Shown: positions 63,311 through 64,000 of the stretch, piece after piece
How the letters are laid out: each line of letters opens with the position of its first letter
How positions within the stretch are numbered: the stretch's first letter is position 1
NCBI RefSeq assembly: GCF_005491205.1
Contig: NZ_CP028036.1
Coordinates: 124,001 to 188,000, forward strand
Reading direction: 5' to 3'
Source of the DNA: Nissabacter sp. SGAir0207
GTDB lineage: Bacteria; Pseudomonadota; Gammaproteobacteria; Enterobacterales; Enterobacteriaceae
Length of the DNA: 64,000 nucleotides
Made by a program: the position numbers and the translations under genes
Notes under the pieces: model-generated
Database searches by the model: none
Told to the model about the DNA's origin: nothing
Seen by the model: the letters and a program-made list of their open reading frames with translations, nothing else

Positions 63311-64000
63311 GGGTGTGCCTCCAGCCACTCTTCCACTTCGTTTTTAATCAGGGTCACGTGCGGGCCAAACACCACCTGCACGCCGGTGCCGCGAACCAGC
63401 GTGGCCCGGCTGCCGTGGGCGCTGAGCGCCGCTGCATCGACCTGTTGCGGCTCTTTAACCGTGACGCGCAACCGGGTGGCGCAGCAATCCAGCGCCAGAA
63501 TATTGCCCGGCCCGCCGAGGGCAGCAACGATCGCCGGCGCGCGGGCGCCAGCGTCTGCCAGCCTCTCTGGCGCTTCGCCCTCTGGCTCGCGGCCCGGCGT
63601 CTTCAGGTTGCGCCAGCCAATCAGCAGCCGGAAGGCGGTGTAGTAGAGGCAGAACATCACCGCCCCCAGTGGCAGCATCAGCACCCAGTTGGTTTTGGCG
63701 TTGCCCTGCAATACGCCGAACAGCAGAAAATCGATCAGCCCGCCGGAGAAGGTCTGGCCGACGGTGATCGCCAGCATGTGCGTCAACATAAAGGCCACGC
63801 CGGTCAGCAGGATGTGCACGCCGTAGAGCAGCGGCGCGCAGAACATGAAGGCAAACTCCAGCGGCTCGGTGATGCCGGTGAAAAAGGAGGTCAGCGCCGC
63901 GGAGAACATCAGGCTGGCCACTTTTTTGCGCTGCTCCGGCCGGGCGGCGTGCACGATGGCCAGCGCCGCGCCGGGCAGGCCAAACATAAAGTCCGCGAAG
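63307..64000 (-). CDS. PTS EIIC-EIIB, glucose/GlcNAc family, partial
   Basis: The frame is open through the window edge, so the N-terminal part lies beyond it. Visible: the end of EIIC (LMFSAALTSFFTGITEPLEF, the conserved GITEP motif; GGLIDFLLFGVLQGN) and a complete EIIB domain whose phosphocysteine is in NILALDCCATRLRVTV. First visible gene of the leftward sulfatase operon. The family covers glucose, N-acetylglucosamine and maltose-type sugars; a sulfated hexosamine is a reasonable but unproven substrate. Confidence 0.88.
   Translation of the reverse strand, partial: FADFMFGLPGAALAIVHAARPEQRKKVASLMFSAALTSFFTGITEPLEFAFMFCAPLLYGVHILLTGVAFMLTHMLAITVGQTFSGGLIDFLLFGVLQGNAKTNWVLMLPLGAVMFCLYYTAFRLLIGWRNLKTPGREPEGEAPERLADAGARAPAIVAALGGPGNILALDCCATRLRVTVKEPQQVDAAALSAHGSRATLVRGTGVQVVFGPHVTLIKNEVEEWLEAHP

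Noticed and set aside
61646..63643. Rightward open frame of 665 codons
   Set aside because: Antisense to the sulfatase and PTS genes, whose catalytic motifs are intact; composition is typical of a shadow frame.
1..64000. CRISPR arrays, tRNA or rRNA genes, attachment sites, intact insertion sequences
   Set aside because: No regularly spaced repeats, no cloverleaf-like or rRNA sequence, and no transposase with terminal repeats was found by reading.

Overview
The window looks like chromosomal DNA of an Enterobacterales bacterium other than E. coli; the genus cannot be fixed from sequence alone. The reasons are enteric-type genes (mngRAB, periplasmic paoABC, ftrA, smvA, chromosomal fosA, gat-type PTS, yidGH), tight ATGA stop/start overlaps, GC-rich coding sequence and a gamma-proteobacterial Zur box. 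No rRNA, tRNA, CRISPR array or intact insertion sequence was seen. Both ends cut genes: a MocR-type regulator on the left and a PTS IIC-IIB protein on the right.

Region 1 (0-16 kb) is accessory metabolism: a probable modified-DNA-specific EVE/HNH nuclease, an oxidoreductase island (two SDRs, two aldo-keto reductases, two paralogous cupins, an exported double carboxymuconolactone-decarboxylase protein), the periplasmic aldehyde oxidase paoABC without paoD beside it, a TetR/amidase divergent pair with two matching operators, fosA, and a Zur-box-controlled COG0523 GTPase. Region 2 (16-30 kb) is a mosaic with decay: a 3' remnant of an RND pump, a frameshifted smvA, AraC-type regulators, a rhodanese/ftrA pair, fdhA, an OhrR-like regulator lacking the sensing cysteine, tandem F420-type reductases, a broken rpn gene and a LysR remnant. 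Region 3 (29-37 kb) holds mngRAB for 2-O-alpha-mannosyl-D-glycerate use, and mesD/mesX, an oxygen-dependent folate-independent methionine synthase system.

Region 4 (38-46 kb) is a self-contained carbohydrate locus: GatA/B/C-type PTS, FGGY kinase, zinc alcohol dehydrogenase, GntR/UTRA regulator, class II aldolase, its own HPr and a SurE paralogue. A shared 14-bp operator, T(T/C)GTA(T/C)ATAGAC(A/G)A, lies before both the PTS genes and the regulator. Its substrate is unknown.

Region 5 (46-59 kb) is the highlight: a complete N-methylglutamate pathway for methylamine. Leftward are gmaS-mgsA-mgsB-mgsC (gamma-glutamylmethylamide synthetase and N-methylglutamate synthase), behind a near-consensus sigma-54 promoter. 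Rightward are purU-folD-mgdA-mgdB-mgdC-mgdD (N-methylglutamate dehydrogenase plus the enzymes that carry methylene-THF to formate), then an IclR and an XRE-cupin regulator. Together they should convert methylamine to glutamate-bound nitrogen and formate, most likely for nitrogen scavenging. Region 6 (59-64 kb) is a leftward operon of PTS IIC-IIB, cysteine-type sulfatase, aldose epimerase, RpiR regulator and yidHG, suggesting use of a sulfated sugar.
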